Notes: generated by a model not told the origin, from the sequence alone. A stretch of DNA of 22,542 nucleotides from Verrucomicrobiota bacterium (GCA_023428335.1 JAEYYS010000283.1:1-22542); one strand, 5' to 3'. Shown: positions 1-9,529, counted from the stretch's first letter. Translations and numbers: made by a program.

Positions 1-60
<60 letters not shown>

Positions 61-67
61 GGTTGCC

Positions 68-3000
68 TCACTTGCCCAAGCGCACCAGCAGGTCCTTGCT
101 TTCGACGCTTTCGCCTATCTTGGTGCAGACCTCGGTGACGGTGCCGGCGACCGGGGAAGCGACGGCGGCAAACATCTTCATGGCCTCGAGGGTGAGCAGG
201 GTTTCGCCCTCCTTGACCTTTTGACCGACACTGACGGCGATGCTGGCGACCATGCCAGGCATGGGGGCGCCGACCTGGCTGGCGTCGGCCGGATCGGCCT
301 TGGCCTTGGTGACGGCGTTCTTGGCGAGGGCCTTGTTGGTGACCGTCGTGTGGCGCGGGTAGCCGTTGAGTTCGAAGATGGCGGTCTGCTGGCCGTTGGC
401 ATCCGGCTCGGTGAGGTTGAGCAGGCGGATGAACAGGGTCTTGCCCTCTTCCAAGTGGACGTTGATCTCCTCCTTGTCGCGCAGGCCGTAGTAATAGGCC
501 GGGGTGGGCAGGGCGGAAACGTCGCCATAGGTCTTGCGGAAGTCGGCGAACTTGAGGAAGACATCTGGGTACATGAGGTAGCTCCAGACGTCGTCATCGG
601 TCGGATCCTTCTTGAGCTTGGCCTTCAGCTCCGCGCGCACTTCGTCGAGCTGAATCTTGGCGGCATGGGTGCCGGGGCGACCCTTGATGCGCTTGCCATC
701 CTTGCCGACGATGGCGTCGGCGAGCTTGTTCCACTTCTTGCGCGAGTCGGCGGCCTTGGCGGATTCCATGCCGTAGAAGGGTTCGCCGAGCCAGCCCTCA
801 AACATGCTGGTGACGTCCTTGCTCCACTTGGTGCCCTGCAGGTTGAAGATGTCGGCCGGCTTGACGCCGCGGGCGACGCATTCGATGGCGAGATCGCCGA
901 CGACCTTGCTCGACGGCGTGACCTTGACGATGTCGCCGCAAAGCTGGTTCACTTCGGCGTAGGCGTGGGCGATTTCCGGCCAGCGATGGGCCATGCCCAT
1001 GCCGGTGGCCTGCTCCTTGAGATTGGTGTACTGGCCGCCCGGCATCTCGTGCAGGTAGACCTCGGCGGTGCCGTAGGGTTCGGCGGTGTCGAAGGGCTTG
1101 TAGAACGTGCGCACGGCCGCCCAGTAGTCGCTGAACTCCTGTAGGGCGTCGGCGTCGAGACCGGTGTCGCGCGGGGTGTGCTGGAGGGCGGCGACCAGCG
1201 AGTTGAGGTTCGGCTGCGAGGTGCCGCCGGAGAGGCTGGAGATGGCGGCGTCGACCACGTCGACGCCGGCGATGGCGGCCTCAAGCAGGCTGGAGGCGTT
1301 CAGGCCGCTGGTGTCGTGGGTGTGGAAATGGATGGGGATGCCGACCTCGTCCTTGAGGGCCTTGACCAGCTTCTTGGCGGCGAAGGGCCGCACCAGGCCG
1401 GCCATGTCCTTGATGCAGAGCATGTGCGCGCCCATCTTCTCCAGTTCGCGGGCGAGACGGACGTAGTACTTCAGGTCGTACTTGTCGCGCTTCGGATCGA
1501 GGATGTCGCCGGTGTAGCAGAGCGTGCCCTCACAGATCGAGCCGGTTTCCTCGCGCACGGCCTGCATGGCGGCGGTGAGGTTGGGCAGGTAGTTGAGCGA
1601 GTCAAAGATGCGGAAAACGTCCATGCCGTTGGCGGCGGCGTGCTTGACGAAGCCCTTGACGACGTTGTCGGGGTAGTTGCTGTAGCCGACCGCGTTGGAG
1701 CCGCGGAAGAGCATCTGCAAAAGAATGTTCGGCACCTTCTCGCGGATGGCGCGCAGGCGCTCCCACGGGTCCTCACGCAGGAAGCGCATGCTGACGTCGA
1801 AGGTGGCGCCGCCCCACATCTCCAGCGATAACAGGTTCGGCGTGCGCCGCGCCACGGCGTCGGCGACGGCGAGCATGTCGTAGGTGCGCATGCGCGTGGC
1901 GAGCAGCGACTGGTGGGCGTCGCGCATCGTCGTGTCGGTGAGCAGCAGGCGCTTCTGCTTGGCGACCCACTCCTTGCAGAACTTCTCGGCACCCAGCGTC
2001 GTCAGCAGTTGCTTGGTGCCCGGCGCGGGCGCGACGCGGTGGTCGGACTTCGGAATCGGCGGGGCGGCGAACAGCTTGTCGGGCTTGTGGCCCTTGGCGA
2101 AGGGGTTGCCGTTGACCTGGGTGTCGGCCAGGTAGTTGAGCAGCTTGGTGGCGCGGTCCTTGCGCGCGGTGAACTTGAGCAGGTCCGGGTTGTTGTCGAT
2201 GAAGCGCGTGGTCGCCTGGCCGGTCTTGAAGTCGCCGTGGTGGACGACGTTCATGAGGAACGGGATGTTGGTCTTCACCCCGCGGATGCGGAACTCGCGC
2301 AGGCTGCGGTCCATGCGGTCGAGCGCCTGCTGGTAGGTGCGGCCATAGACGGTGAGCTTGACCAGCATCGAGTCGTAGTAGGGCGTGACCACCGCGTTGG
2401 TGGCGCCGAGCGCGCCGTCGAGGCGGACGCCGAAGCCCCCCGGGCTGCGGTAGTTGAGGATGCGGCCGAAGTCGGGCGTGAACCCGTTCTCCGGATCCTC
2501 GGTGGTGATGCGGCACTGGATGGCGAAGCCGGTCTTCTCGATCTTGTCCTGGGTCGGCAGGCCGAGCGGCTCCTGATGGATCTGGTAACCCTGGGCGATG
2601 AGGATCTGGCTGCGCACGATGTCGATGCTGGTGATCTCCTCGGTCACCGTGTGCTCGACCTGCACGCGCGGGCTCATCTCGATGAAGAACCACTCGCCGG
2701 TCTCGTGATCGACGAGGAATTCAACGGTGCCGGCGTGGGTGTAGTTGACCTCGCGGGCCAGCTTGACGGCGGCGTCGCAGAGGCCGTCGATGATCTCCTG
2801 CCGGACGCCGTAGCTGGGCGCCTGCTCGATGACCTTCTGGTGGCGGCGCTGCACCGAGCAGTCGCGCTCGTGCAGATGCAGGACGTTGCCGTGCTTGTCG
2901 GCGAGGATCTGCACCTCGATGTGCTTGGCCTTGCCGACGAATTTCTCCAGGAACACCGCGCCGTTGCCGAAGGCGCGTTCGGCCTCGGTCTGGGCCTCGT

Positions 3001-3616
3001 CGAGCAGCTTCTCCAGGTCCTTGGCCTCGCGCACGATGCGCATGCCGCGGCCACCACCGCCGAAGGCCGCCTTGATGATGAGCGGGAAGCCGATTTTCTT
3101 GGCAATCGCCAGGGCCTCGCGGCGGTCGCTGACCGGCTCGTCAGTGCCCTCGAGGATCGGCACGCCGAGCTTGCGGGCGACGTTGCGGGCGGCGGTCTTG
3201 TCGCCCATCATGTCGAGGATCTTCGCTTCCGGACCGACGAAGATGATGCCGGCGTCCTTGCAGGCCTGGGCGAACTGCGGGTTCTCGCTGAGGAAGCCGT
3301 AGCCCGGGTGGATGGCGTCGACCCCCTTCTCCTTGGCGAGCGCGACAATGCCGTCGATGTCGAGGTAGGCGCCGAGCGGGCCCTTGTCCTTGTTGAGTTC
3401 GTAGGCCTCGTCGGCCTTGAAGCGGTGCGGGCAGAAGCGGTCCTCCTGGGCGTAGATGCCCACCGTTTTCATGCCCAGCTCGGTGGCCGCGCGCATGACG
3501 CGGATGGCGATCTCCGAACGGTTCGCCACCATGAGCTTCCGGATCGGCCGGATCTCGGAGGACGGGCGACGGGCTTCGGCGGGGACGGCGGGCTTGGCGG
3601 CGGCTTTCTTGGGCAT
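68..3616 (-). CDS. pyc: Pyruvate carboxylase, single-chain
   Basis: Biotin-dependent cytoplasmic enzyme that carboxylates pyruvate to oxaloacetate using ATP and bicarbonate, refilling the TCA cycle. The 1182 residues match the usual single-chain length. Domains in order: biotin carboxylase about 26-490, with the glycine-rich ATP loop GGGGRGM at 186-192 and EMSPRVQVEH at 313-322; carboxyltransferase from about 556, with DTTMRDAHQS at 561-570, the presumed carbamylated lysine in LCIKDMAG near 736 and metal-binding HFHTHD at 763-768; a PYC/OADA domain; and a C-terminal biotinyl domain with AMKM, biotin lysine 1147, 35 residues from the end. The first 25 residues are a Lys/Ala/Pro-rich extension not needed for the fold. 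The ATG at 3614-3616 has no Shine-Dalgarno sequence; its leader is pyrimidine-rich. It is divergent from the LmbE-type gene. Identity is essentially certain. Confidence 0.98.
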   Translation of the reverse strand: MPKKAAAKPAVPAEARRPSSEIRPIRKLMVANRSEIAIRVMRAATELGMKTVGIYAQEDRFCPHRFKADEAYELNKDKGPLGAYLDIDGIVALAKEKGVDAIHPGYGFLSENPQFAQACKDAGIIFVGPEAKILDMMGDKTAARNVARKLGVPILEGTDEPVSDRREALAIAKKIGFPLIIKAAFGGGGRGMRIVREAKDLEKLLDEAQTEAERAFGNGAVFLEKFVGKAKHIEVQILADKHGNVLHLHERDCSVQRRHQKVIEQAPSYGVRQEIIDGLCDAAVKLAREVNYTHAGTVEFLVDHETGEWFFIEMSPRVQVEHTVTEEITSIDIVRSQILIAQGYQIHQEPLGLPTQDKIEKTGFAIQCRITTEDPENGFTPDFGRILNYRSPGGFGVRLDGALGATNAVVTPYYDSMLVKLTVYGRTYQQALDRMDRSLREFRIRGVKTNIPFLMNVVHHGDFKTGQATTRFIDNNPDLLKFTARKDRATKLLNYLADTQVNGNPFAKGHKPDKLFAAPPIPKSDHRVAPAPGTKQLLTTLGAEKFCKEWVAKQKRLLLTDTTMRDAHQSLLATRMRTYDMLAVADAVARRTPNLLSLEMWGGATFDVSMRFLREDPWERLRAIREKVPNILLQMLFRGSNAVGYSNYPDNVVKGFVKHAAANGMDVFRIFDSLNYLPNLTAAMQAVREETGSICEGTLCYTGDILDPKRDKYDLKYYVRLARELEKMGAHMLCIKDMAGLVRPFAAKKLVKALKDEVGIPIHFHTHDTSGLNASSLLEAAIAGVDVVDAAISSLSGGTSQPNLNSLVAALQHTPRDTGLDADALQEFSDYWAAVRTFYKPFDTAEPYGTAEVYLHEMPGGQYTNLKEQATGMGMAHRWPEIAHAYAEVNQLCGDIVKVTPSSKVVGDLAIECVARGVKPADIFNLQGTKWSKDVTSMFEGWLGEPFYGMESAKAADSRKKWNKLADAIVGKDGKRIKGRPGTHAAKIQLDEVRAELKAKLKKDPTDDDVWSYLMYPDVFLKFADFRKTYGDVSALPTPAYYYGLRDKEEINVHLEEGKTLFIRLLNLTEPDANGQQTAIFELNGYPRHTTVTNKALAKNAVTKAKADPADASQVGAPMPGMVASIAVSVGQKVKEGETLLTLEAMKMFAAVASPVAGTVTEVCTKIGESVESKDLLVRLGK

Positions 3617-3645
3617 GACGGAAAGGTTGGAAAAGGGACGGCCTG

Positions 3646-3673
3646 ATTTTCAATGGGGCGCGGCCTTTTGCAA
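3646..3673 (-). promoter_or_regulatory. Possible sigma-70 promoter for pyc
   Basis: On the minus strand TTGCAA (3668-3673) is followed after 16 bases by GAAAAT (3646-3651), four of six matches to each consensus hexamer. Transcription would begin about 20 bases before the pyc start codon. It is the best pair in this short divergent gap, but the match is modest. Confidence 0.3.
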
Positions 3674-3747
3674 GGTGGCGATGCACCGATGGCGTACTTC
3701 TCCGGATTCTTTTGACAAACCCCGGTCCGCCCCGGACAGAACCCGCC

Positions 3748-4542
3748 ATGCCCTCCGTCCTTGCCCTCTTCGCCCACCCTGATGACATCGAATTCGTCGC
3801 CGCCGGCACGATGCTGCTGCTCCAGGAGAAGGGCTGGGACCTGCACTACATGAACCTGTGCACCGGCAACGGCGGCTCGGTGGAGATGGACGGACCCACG
3901 ACCTCACGCACCCGCCTGGCCGAGGCCCAGGAGGCGGCGCGCCGGCTGGGGGCGACTTTTTACCCGCCCATCAGCGATGACCTCGAACTGGTCTACAGCC
4001 CGGCGCTGCTGCGCAAGGTGGCGGCGGTGGTGCGCGAGGCGCAGCCGAGCATCGTTTTGACCCACTCGCCGGCCGACTACATGGAGGACCACCAGAACGC
4101 CCAGCGCCTCGCCTGCACGGCCGCGTTCGCCCATGCGATCCAGAACTTCGTCACCGATCCGCCGCGGCCGAGCTTTCTGCACGACGTCACCGTCTACCAC
4201 GCCATGCCGCACGGCCTGTGCGACCCGCTGCGCAAACGCATCCACGCCGGCGCCTACGTCGACACCACCCGGGTGCACGCCCGCAAGCGCGAGGCGCTGG
4301 CGGCGCACGTCAGCCAGAAGAACTGGCTCGACGTCAGCCAGGGCATGGATTCCTACCTGGTGAGCATGGATGAAGCCTCGCAGCGGGTCGGCCTGCTCTC
4401 CGGCCGCTTTGCATTCGCCGAGGGCTGGCGCCGTCACCTGCACCTGGGCTTCAGCGCCCGGGAGATCGATCCGCTCAAGGACGCGCTGGGCGAGGACTGC
4501 CTGATCAACGAGGCCTACGAGGCCTGGCTGGAGCTGGCGTGA
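3748..4542 (+). CDS. PIG-L / LmbE family deacetylase
   Basis: Predicted zinc-dependent N-deacetylase of the PIG-L/LmbE/BshB family, whose known members remove acetyl from N-acetylglucosaminyl groups in small thiols, antibiotics or glycolipids. The zinc motif AHPDD is at residues 9-13 and the second motif, with Asp110, Asp114 and His115 in HSPADYMEDH, follows at 106-115. The protein is 264 residues, normal for the family, with no signal peptide, so cytoplasmic. I chose the ATG at 3748; a TTG 36 bases upstream adds 12 residues with no family support. It stands alone, divergent from pyruvate carboxylase and convergent with aspartate kinase, so context gives no substrate. A bacillithiol-type role is possible, but no partner genes are in the window. 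Confidence 0.9.
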   Translation: MPSVLALFAHPDDIEFVAAGTMLLLQEKGWDLHYMNLCTGNGGSVEMDGPTTSRTRLAEAQEAARRLGATFYPPISDDLELVYSPALLRKVAAVVREAQPSIVLTHSPADYMEDHQNAQRLACTAAFAHAIQNFVTDPPRPSFLHDVTVYHAMPHGLCDPLRKRIHAGAYVDTTRVHARKREALAAHVSQKNWLDVSQGMDSYLVSMDEASQRVGLLSGRFAFAEGWRRHLHLGFSAREIDPLKDALGEDCLINEAYEAWLELA

Positions 4543-4545
4543 TGC

Positions 4546-4566
4546 GCCGCGCCCGTCGGGCGCGGC
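4546..4566. terminator. Hairpin between convergent genes
   Basis: A perfect 9-bp inverted repeat (arms 4546-4554 and 4558-4566, GCCGCGCCC with a 3-base GTC loop) starts 4 bases after the LmbE-type stop codon and 47 bases beyond the aspartate kinase stop. It has no T-run on either side, so it is not a textbook intrinsic terminator. Position between converging genes suggests a bidirectional transcription-end or mRNA-protecting stem. Confidence 0.45.
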
Positions 4567-4612
4567 TCCATGAACAACGGGCAGTCACTCCACCCCTGTC
4601 CGGCCAACGCAC

Positions 4613-5848
4613 TCAGGCGGCGGGAGCGGCGTCGAGGCCAAAGGCCGTGTGCACGGCCTGGGCGGCCTTTTCGATCTCGCTCTCCTTGACGATGACCGCC
4701 GTCTTGATCTCCGAGGTGGAGATCATGAGGATGTTGGCATTGGCGTCGGCGAGGGCGCGGAACATGGTCGCGGCGACGCCGCTGTGGCTGCGCATGCCGA
4801 TGCCGACGACGCTGAGCTTGGCGATGCCGCTCTCGGTGCGCAGGGTCACCTTGTCGCCGAGCGCCGGCAGGATGGCACGCAGGGCAGCCTCGGCCTTGGG
4901 CAGGTCGGATCCGGCGAGGGTGAAGGAGATGTCGGTCTCGCCGTCGAAGGAGACGTTTTGAACAATCATGTCGACGACGACATTGGCGGAGGCGATGGCG
5001 CCGAAAATGACGGCGGAGACGCCGGGGCGGTCGGGCACGTCGTCGATGGTGACCTTGGCCTGGTTGCGCTCGAGGCTGACGCCGCGGACGACGACGGATT
5101 CCATGCCGGGGGTTTCTTCTTTCACGAGGGTTCCTGGGTTGTGGTTCAAACTGCTGCGCACCTCAAAGCGGACGCCGAACTTCTTGGCGAACTCGACGCT
5201 GCGGCTCTGCATGACCTTGCTGCCGCTGCTGGCCATTTCGAGCATCTCGTCGTAGCTGATCTCGGGGATCTTGGCGGCCACCTTGACGACGCGCGGATCG
5301 CAGGTGTAGACGCCATCGACGTCGGTGTAGATCTGGCAGAGGTCGGCCTTGATCGCCGCCGCCATGGCAATGGCGGTGAGGTCGCTGCCGCCGCGACCGA
5401 GCGTGGTGATCTCGCCACTGTCGGTCTGGCCCTGGAAGCCGGCCAGCATGACGATGTTGCCCTCGTTGAGCATGCGCTGCACCGCGGCCGGCGTGATGTT
5501 GACGATGCGCGCCTTGGTGTGCACGCGATCGGTCGAAATGCCGGCCTGCGCACCGGTCAGCGACACCGCCTTGCCGCCCAGGTCATTGATCGCCATGGCG
5601 GTCAGGGCGATCGTCGTCTGCTCGCCCGTGGCCAGCAGCACGTCCATCTCGCGGTCGGCAGGCTCCTGCGCCTGCGAAACTTCCTTCGCCAGCTTGATGA
5701 GGTTGTCGGTCACGCCCGACATCGCCGAGACCACGGCGACCACCTGGTGGCCGGCGCGCTGGGTTTCCAGGATGCGCCGCGCGCAGTTGCGAATGCGTTC
5801 CGGGTTGCCGACGGAGGTGCCGCCGTATTTCTGGACGATGAGGGCCAT
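4613..5848 (-). CDS. lysC: Aspartate kinase (aspartokinase)
   Basis: Phosphorylates L-aspartate to aspartyl-4-phosphate, the first step towards lysine, threonine, methionine and diaminopimelate. The 411-residue protein begins MALIVQKYGGTSVG, the classic substrate-binding opening; the kinase domain (about 1-245) carries TTLGRGGSDLTA and the YTDVDGVYTCDPR segment. Two ACT regulatory domains follow, one around VTIDDVPDRPGVSAVIF and one around LSVVGIGMRSHSGVAA, so feedback inhibition by lysine and/or threonine is expected. It is monofunctional: no homoserine dehydrogenase or decarboxylase domain is attached. An upstream in-frame ATG at 6025 would add 59 low-complexity residues that belong to the 5901-6000 repeat-like element; I reject it. 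No Shine-Dalgarno is present; the leader is C/T-rich. The gene symbol is by family: I cannot tell lysC from a generic ask. Confidence 0.97.
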   Translation of the reverse strand: MALIVQKYGGTSVGNPERIRNCARRILETQRAGHQVVAVVSAMSGVTDNLIKLAKEVSQAQEPADREMDVLLATGEQTTIALTAMAINDLGGKAVSLTGAQAGISTDRVHTKARIVNITPAAVQRMLNEGNIVMLAGFQGQTDSGEITTLGRGGSDLTAIAMAAAIKADLCQIYTDVDGVYTCDPRVVKVAAKIPEISYDEMLEMASSGSKVMQSRSVEFAKKFGVRFEVRSSLNHNPGTLVKEETPGMESVVVRGVSLERNQAKVTIDDVPDRPGVSAVIFGAIASANVVVDMIVQNVSFDGETDISFTLAGSDLPKAEAALRAILPALGDKVTLRTESGIAKLSVVGIGMRSHSGVAATMFRALADANANILMISTSEIKTAVIVKESEIEKAAQAVHTAFGLDAAPAA

Positions 5849-5900
5849 GGGGAAAGGGGCGCGAAGGTGACACGCCCGCCGCGCGGCGCAAGAGGGAAAG

Positions 5901-6000
5901 TGCCGGAGCGCGAGTGTGCCGAAGGTCACTCGCCCCTTGGGGTGTGGCAACACGCTCGACGCAGAGCGAGCAGGCTGAAGCCATGCGCGCGCTCCGGGCA
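5901..6000. repeat. Structured 100-bp element with imperfect terminal inverted repeats
   Basis: The segment opens with TGCCGGAGCGCG (5901-5912) and closes with its reverse complement plus one extra base (5987-6000, ending GCTCCGGGCA). Inside are a CCCC-TT-GGGG stem (5933-5942) and a GCTCG / CGAGC pair (5954-5958 and 5967-5971). The whole could fold as a branched hairpin on either strand. It lies in the aspartate kinase/enolase divergent gap, outside both genes and upstream of the enolase promoter. It resembles REP/BIME-type or other short palindromic dispersed elements, but only one copy is in this window, so repeat status is unproven. Confidence 0.5.
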
Positions 6001-6094
6001 GACCCGAGCCCCCCCGGTCAAACACATCTCTGGTTGAGCCGGCGGGGTTTCCTGCTATCGAACAGGCGCGCGGGCGGCTTTTTGCCTGTCCCGC

Positions 6095-6123
6095 TTGCCA
6101 AAACCCCGAAACTTAAGTACACT
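6095..6123 (+). promoter_or_regulatory. Sigma-70 promoter for enolase
   Basis: TTGCCA (6095-6100, 5 of 6 to consensus) is separated by exactly 17 bases from TACACT (6118-6123, 4 of 6). Transcription would start near 6130, only about 8 bases before the ATG at 6138, giving a very short leader. The -10 lies inside a small inverted repeat, TTAAGT-AC-ACTTAA (6113-6126), which could be an operator. A weaker pair, TTGAGC (6034-6039) and TATCGA (6056-6061) with 16-base spacing, lies upstream and may be a second start. Confidence 0.5.
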
Positions 6124-6137
6124 TAACGAATCAACTC

Positions 6138-7424
<1,287 letters not shown>

Positions 7425-7452
7425 GCCTGCCACCGGCGACGCCGGCATCCCC

Positions 7453-7785
7453 ATGATCGACGACGACTTCGCCACCGATGATCCGCCCAGCCCGCGCCTC
7501 GAGCGCTGGCTGCGGCGGTTCATCCGCGCCGGCAAGTTCTGCGTGCTGCTCCTGGTGGTGCCGGCGATCGTCCAGTTTCATCAAGGCCCCAGGGCCGAAC
7601 AGCAGGCCATGCGCGACAAGCTTGAGGGATTGCAGCGCGAGCGCGACACCCTGCAGGCCGAGCGCGACAAGCTGCTGCGCCAGGTCGACTGGATCAAAAA
7701 TGACATCGGTTACCTCGAGGTGCGCGCCCGCGACCACGACAACATGCACAAGAAGGGCGAGTACGTGATCCGCTTTGAGGACTGA
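7453..7785 (+). CDS. FtsB/DivIC-like septum formation initiator
   Basis: Small bitopic membrane protein of 110 residues with the septum-formation-initiator layout: a short charged cytoplasmic N-terminus, one membrane helix at about 26-43, a coiled coil from about 49 to 84 rich in Glu/Arg/Leu heptads, and a C-terminal ARDHDNMHKKGEYVIRF segment that matches the family's usual 'AR...GE.V..F' ending. Such proteins form the FtsB-FtsL-FtsQ (DivIC-FtsL-DivIB) divisome subcomplex that activates septal cell-wall synthesis. Its place directly behind enolase supports the call, because the same neighbour pair is known elsewhere. It is followed after 4 bases by a small lipoprotein gene, so the two are almost surely co-transcribed. 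I leave the gene symbol empty because FtsB and DivIC cannot be separated from sequence alone. Confidence 0.88.
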   Translation: MIDDDFATDDPPSPRLERWLRRFIRAGKFCVLLLVVPAIVQFHQGPRAEQQAMRDKLEGLQRERDTLQAERDKLLRQVDWIKNDIGYLEVRARDHDNMHKKGEYVIRFED

Positions 7786-7789
7786 CGCC

Positions 7790-8266
7790 ATGCCAGCGCG
7801 GCTGCTGCTCCTGCCATTGACCCTGCTGCTGATCCAATGCGGCGGACCCAACGGTCGATCCCTTTTCCGACGCGGCGTAAAGCCCTACCCCGAGGCCCGC
7901 GAACAGCAGCGCAGCCTGCAGCGCGAACAGGACCGCGAACGCCAGACAACCGCCTATGAGCGCGGCCAGGGCGACGGTCTCGCCGACGCCGCCGCTGGTG
8001 CCGCCCGCGACCCCTGGCGGGTCGCCCGCAACCTGCCCACGGGCGAGGCCGAGGCCTATCAGAGCGGCTACAACGAGGGTTATGCCCGCGGCGACACTTC
8101 CGCCCCGACCGCCGACCCTGCCTACAGCCAGGGCTACGACTATGGCCTGCGCGACCGCGTCGCCGGTCGCTCCGCCGATCCCGCCGCACATGCCGGTCGC
8201 TACGACCCGCGCCACCGGCGCAGTTTTGAGCGCGGCTATCAGGACGCCTACGAGGCGGCCCGCTGA
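7790..8266 (+). CDS. Small lipoprotein with repeated Y-x-x-G-Y motifs, function unknown
   Basis: I do not recognise a named family. The 158-residue product starts with a hydrophobic signal segment ending LLIQC, with Cys17 as a plausible lipidation site; Gln just before the Cys is unusual for a lipobox. An Arg/Gln/Glu-rich stretch (36-52) follows, then four related aromatic-glycine units: YERGQGDGLAD at 56-66, YQSGYNEGYARGD at 90-102, YSQGYDYGLRD at 112-122 and FERGYQDAY at 146-154. The ATG at 7790 is chosen over a TTG at 7775 because it begins directly at the signal peptide; a GAGG sequence 9 bases upstream is one of the few Shine-Dalgarno-like sites here. The 4-base gap to the divisome-like gene suggests co-translation and perhaps an envelope role, but that is only inference. 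Confidence 0.75.
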   Translation: MPARLLLLPLTLLLIQCGGPNGRSLFRRGVKPYPEAREQQRSLQREQDRERQTTAYERGQGDGLADAAAGAARDPWRVARNLPTGEAEAYQSGYNEGYARGDTSAPTADPAYSQGYDYGLRDRVAGRSADPAAHAGRYDPRHRRSFERGYQDAYEAAR

Positions 8267-8359
8267 ACCGGCCACTCCGGCACGGGACCTGCTGGGACGC
8301 CCGGCATTGACAAGCCGTCTCATCTCGCCAGCCTGAACTCCCCCTTTTCCCTTTTCCTC

Positions 8360-9523
8360 ATGAGCACCCCCGCGCCCGGCAAACCCGTCTACAACGTCAA
8401 GAACCCCTGCATCGCACGGGTGACCACCGCCTATGACCTGTCGGGCCCCGGCGCACCAAAGAACACCCGTCACTACGAGATCGACCTCACCGGCAGCGGC
8501 CTCGAATACACCCCGGGCGACTCGCTTGCCGTACAGCCGACCAACGACCCGAAGCTGGTCGACGAGATGCTGCAGGTGCTCGGCTTCAGCGGCGAGGAAA
8601 GCGTCACCCATCCGAAGCGTCCGACCGAGCAGGTGCCGGTGCGCCAGGCCCTCATTGAGGGCAGCCTGATCACCGAGGTCGACAACAAGCTCATCAAGGC
8701 CATCCTCGAAAAGACCGGTGGCAACAGCCCGCTCAACGGCCTGCTTGAACCCGAGCGCAAGGACGACCTGAAAAACTACCTCTGGGGTCGCTTCGTCATC
8801 GATCTGCTGCTGGAAAACCCGACGGCGAAGTTCGAGCCGGCGGAGTTCATCGGCCTGCTCAAAAAGCTCAACATCCGCCTGTACTCGATCAGCAGCAGCC
8901 AGCGCGCTCACCCGAACTCGGTGCACCTGACCGTCGCCACCGTCCGCTACACCAGCCACGGCCGCGAGCGCGGCGGCGTCGCCTCAACCTTCCTCGCCGA
9001 GCGCATCACCGCCGACACGCCCATCCCGGTCTTCGTCAACCATGGCAAGGGCTTCCGCCTGCCGGAACCGCACGAGGATGTGCCGGTGATTTTCATTGGT
9101 CCGGGCACCGGCATCGCGCCGTTCCGCGCCTTCCTGCAGGAGCGCAAGGCCACCGCCGCCAAGGGCAAGGCCTGGCTGTTCTTTGGCGAGGTCAGCGAAA
9201 CATCCTGCTTCTTCTACAAGGACGAGTTTGAGGGCTACCTGGCCGACGGCACCCTCGACCGCCTGACCACGGCCTGGAGCCGCGACCAGGCCGAGAAGAT
9301 CTACGTCCAGCACAAGATGCTCGAGCAGGCCGCCGACCTCTTCGCCTGGCTCGAACAGGGCGCCATCGTCTACGTCTGCGGCGATGCCTCGCGCATGGCG
9401 GTCGATGTCGACAAGGCCCTGCACACGATCGTCGAGCAGCAGGGTGGCAAAACCGCCGAGGAAGCCGTCGCCTACATGGCCGCCTTCAAGGAAGCCAAGC
9501 GCTACCGCCGCGACGTCTACTGA
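8360..9523 (+). CDS. CysJ-like NADPH flavoprotein reductase lacking a flavodoxin domain
   Basis: A 387-residue diflavin-reductase-type protein equivalent to the C-terminal two thirds of the sulfite reductase alpha subunit. It has an FAD-binding domain with RLYSISSS at 173-180, an NADPH-binding domain with GPGTGIAPFRAF at 247-258, FFGEVSETSCFFY near 275-286, YVCGDASRMA at 338-347, and the ending RYRRDVY, which closely matches the CysJ C-terminus. The N-terminal FMN/flavodoxin domain of full CysJ (about 600 residues) is absent, and the protein starts naturally at an ATG with a very pyrimidine-rich leader, so this is not a truncation at a frameshift. It probably moves electrons from NADPH to a separate flavodoxin, ferredoxin or hemoprotein. 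No sulfite reductase hemoprotein gene lies in the window. It ends 6 bases from the convergent thymidine phosphorylase. Confidence 0.85.
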   Translation: MSTPAPGKPVYNVKNPCIARVTTAYDLSGPGAPKNTRHYEIDLTGSGLEYTPGDSLAVQPTNDPKLVDEMLQVLGFSGEESVTHPKRPTEQVPVRQALIEGSLITEVDNKLIKAILEKTGGNSPLNGLLEPERKDDLKNYLWGRFVIDLLLENPTAKFEPAEFIGLLKKLNIRLYSISSSQRAHPNSVHLTVATVRYTSHGRERGGVASTFLAERITADTPIPVFVNHGKGFRLPEPHEDVPVIFIGPGTGIAPFRAFLQERKATAAKGKAWLFFGEVSETSCFFYKDEFEGYLADGTLDRLTTAWSRDQAEKIYVQHKMLEQAADLFAWLEQGAIVYVCGDASRMAVDVDKALHTIVEQQGGKTAEEAVAYMAAFKEAKRYRRDVY

Positions 9524-9529
9524 CGCCGG

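Noticed and set aside
1913..3646. Long plus-strand open frame of 577 codons opposite pyruvate carboxylase
   Set aside because: Low-complexity Val/Leu/Asp/Gly/Ala-rich translation with no domain, the usual mirror of GC-rich codon use; the minus strand has full pyruvate carboxylase motifs.
3712..3717. Perfect TTGACA before the LmbE-type gene
   Set aside because: No -10 match at 15-19 bases spacing (best is GACAGA at 3735-3740), and the start point would coincide with the ATG; not enough for a promoter call.
5849..6025. N-terminal extension of aspartate kinase from an upstream ATG
   Set aside because: Adds 59 residues derived from the structured 100-bp element; the family's N-terminus begins at MALIVQKYGG.
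7433..7445. CCGGCG-A-CGCCGG palindrome between eno and the FtsB-like gene
   Set aside because: Short, with an unfavourable loop and no T-run; expected by chance in this GC content and not a terminator.
8307..8312. Perfect TTGACA upstream of the CysJ-like gene
   Set aside because: No acceptable -10 hexamer at 15-19 bases downstream; left unassigned.
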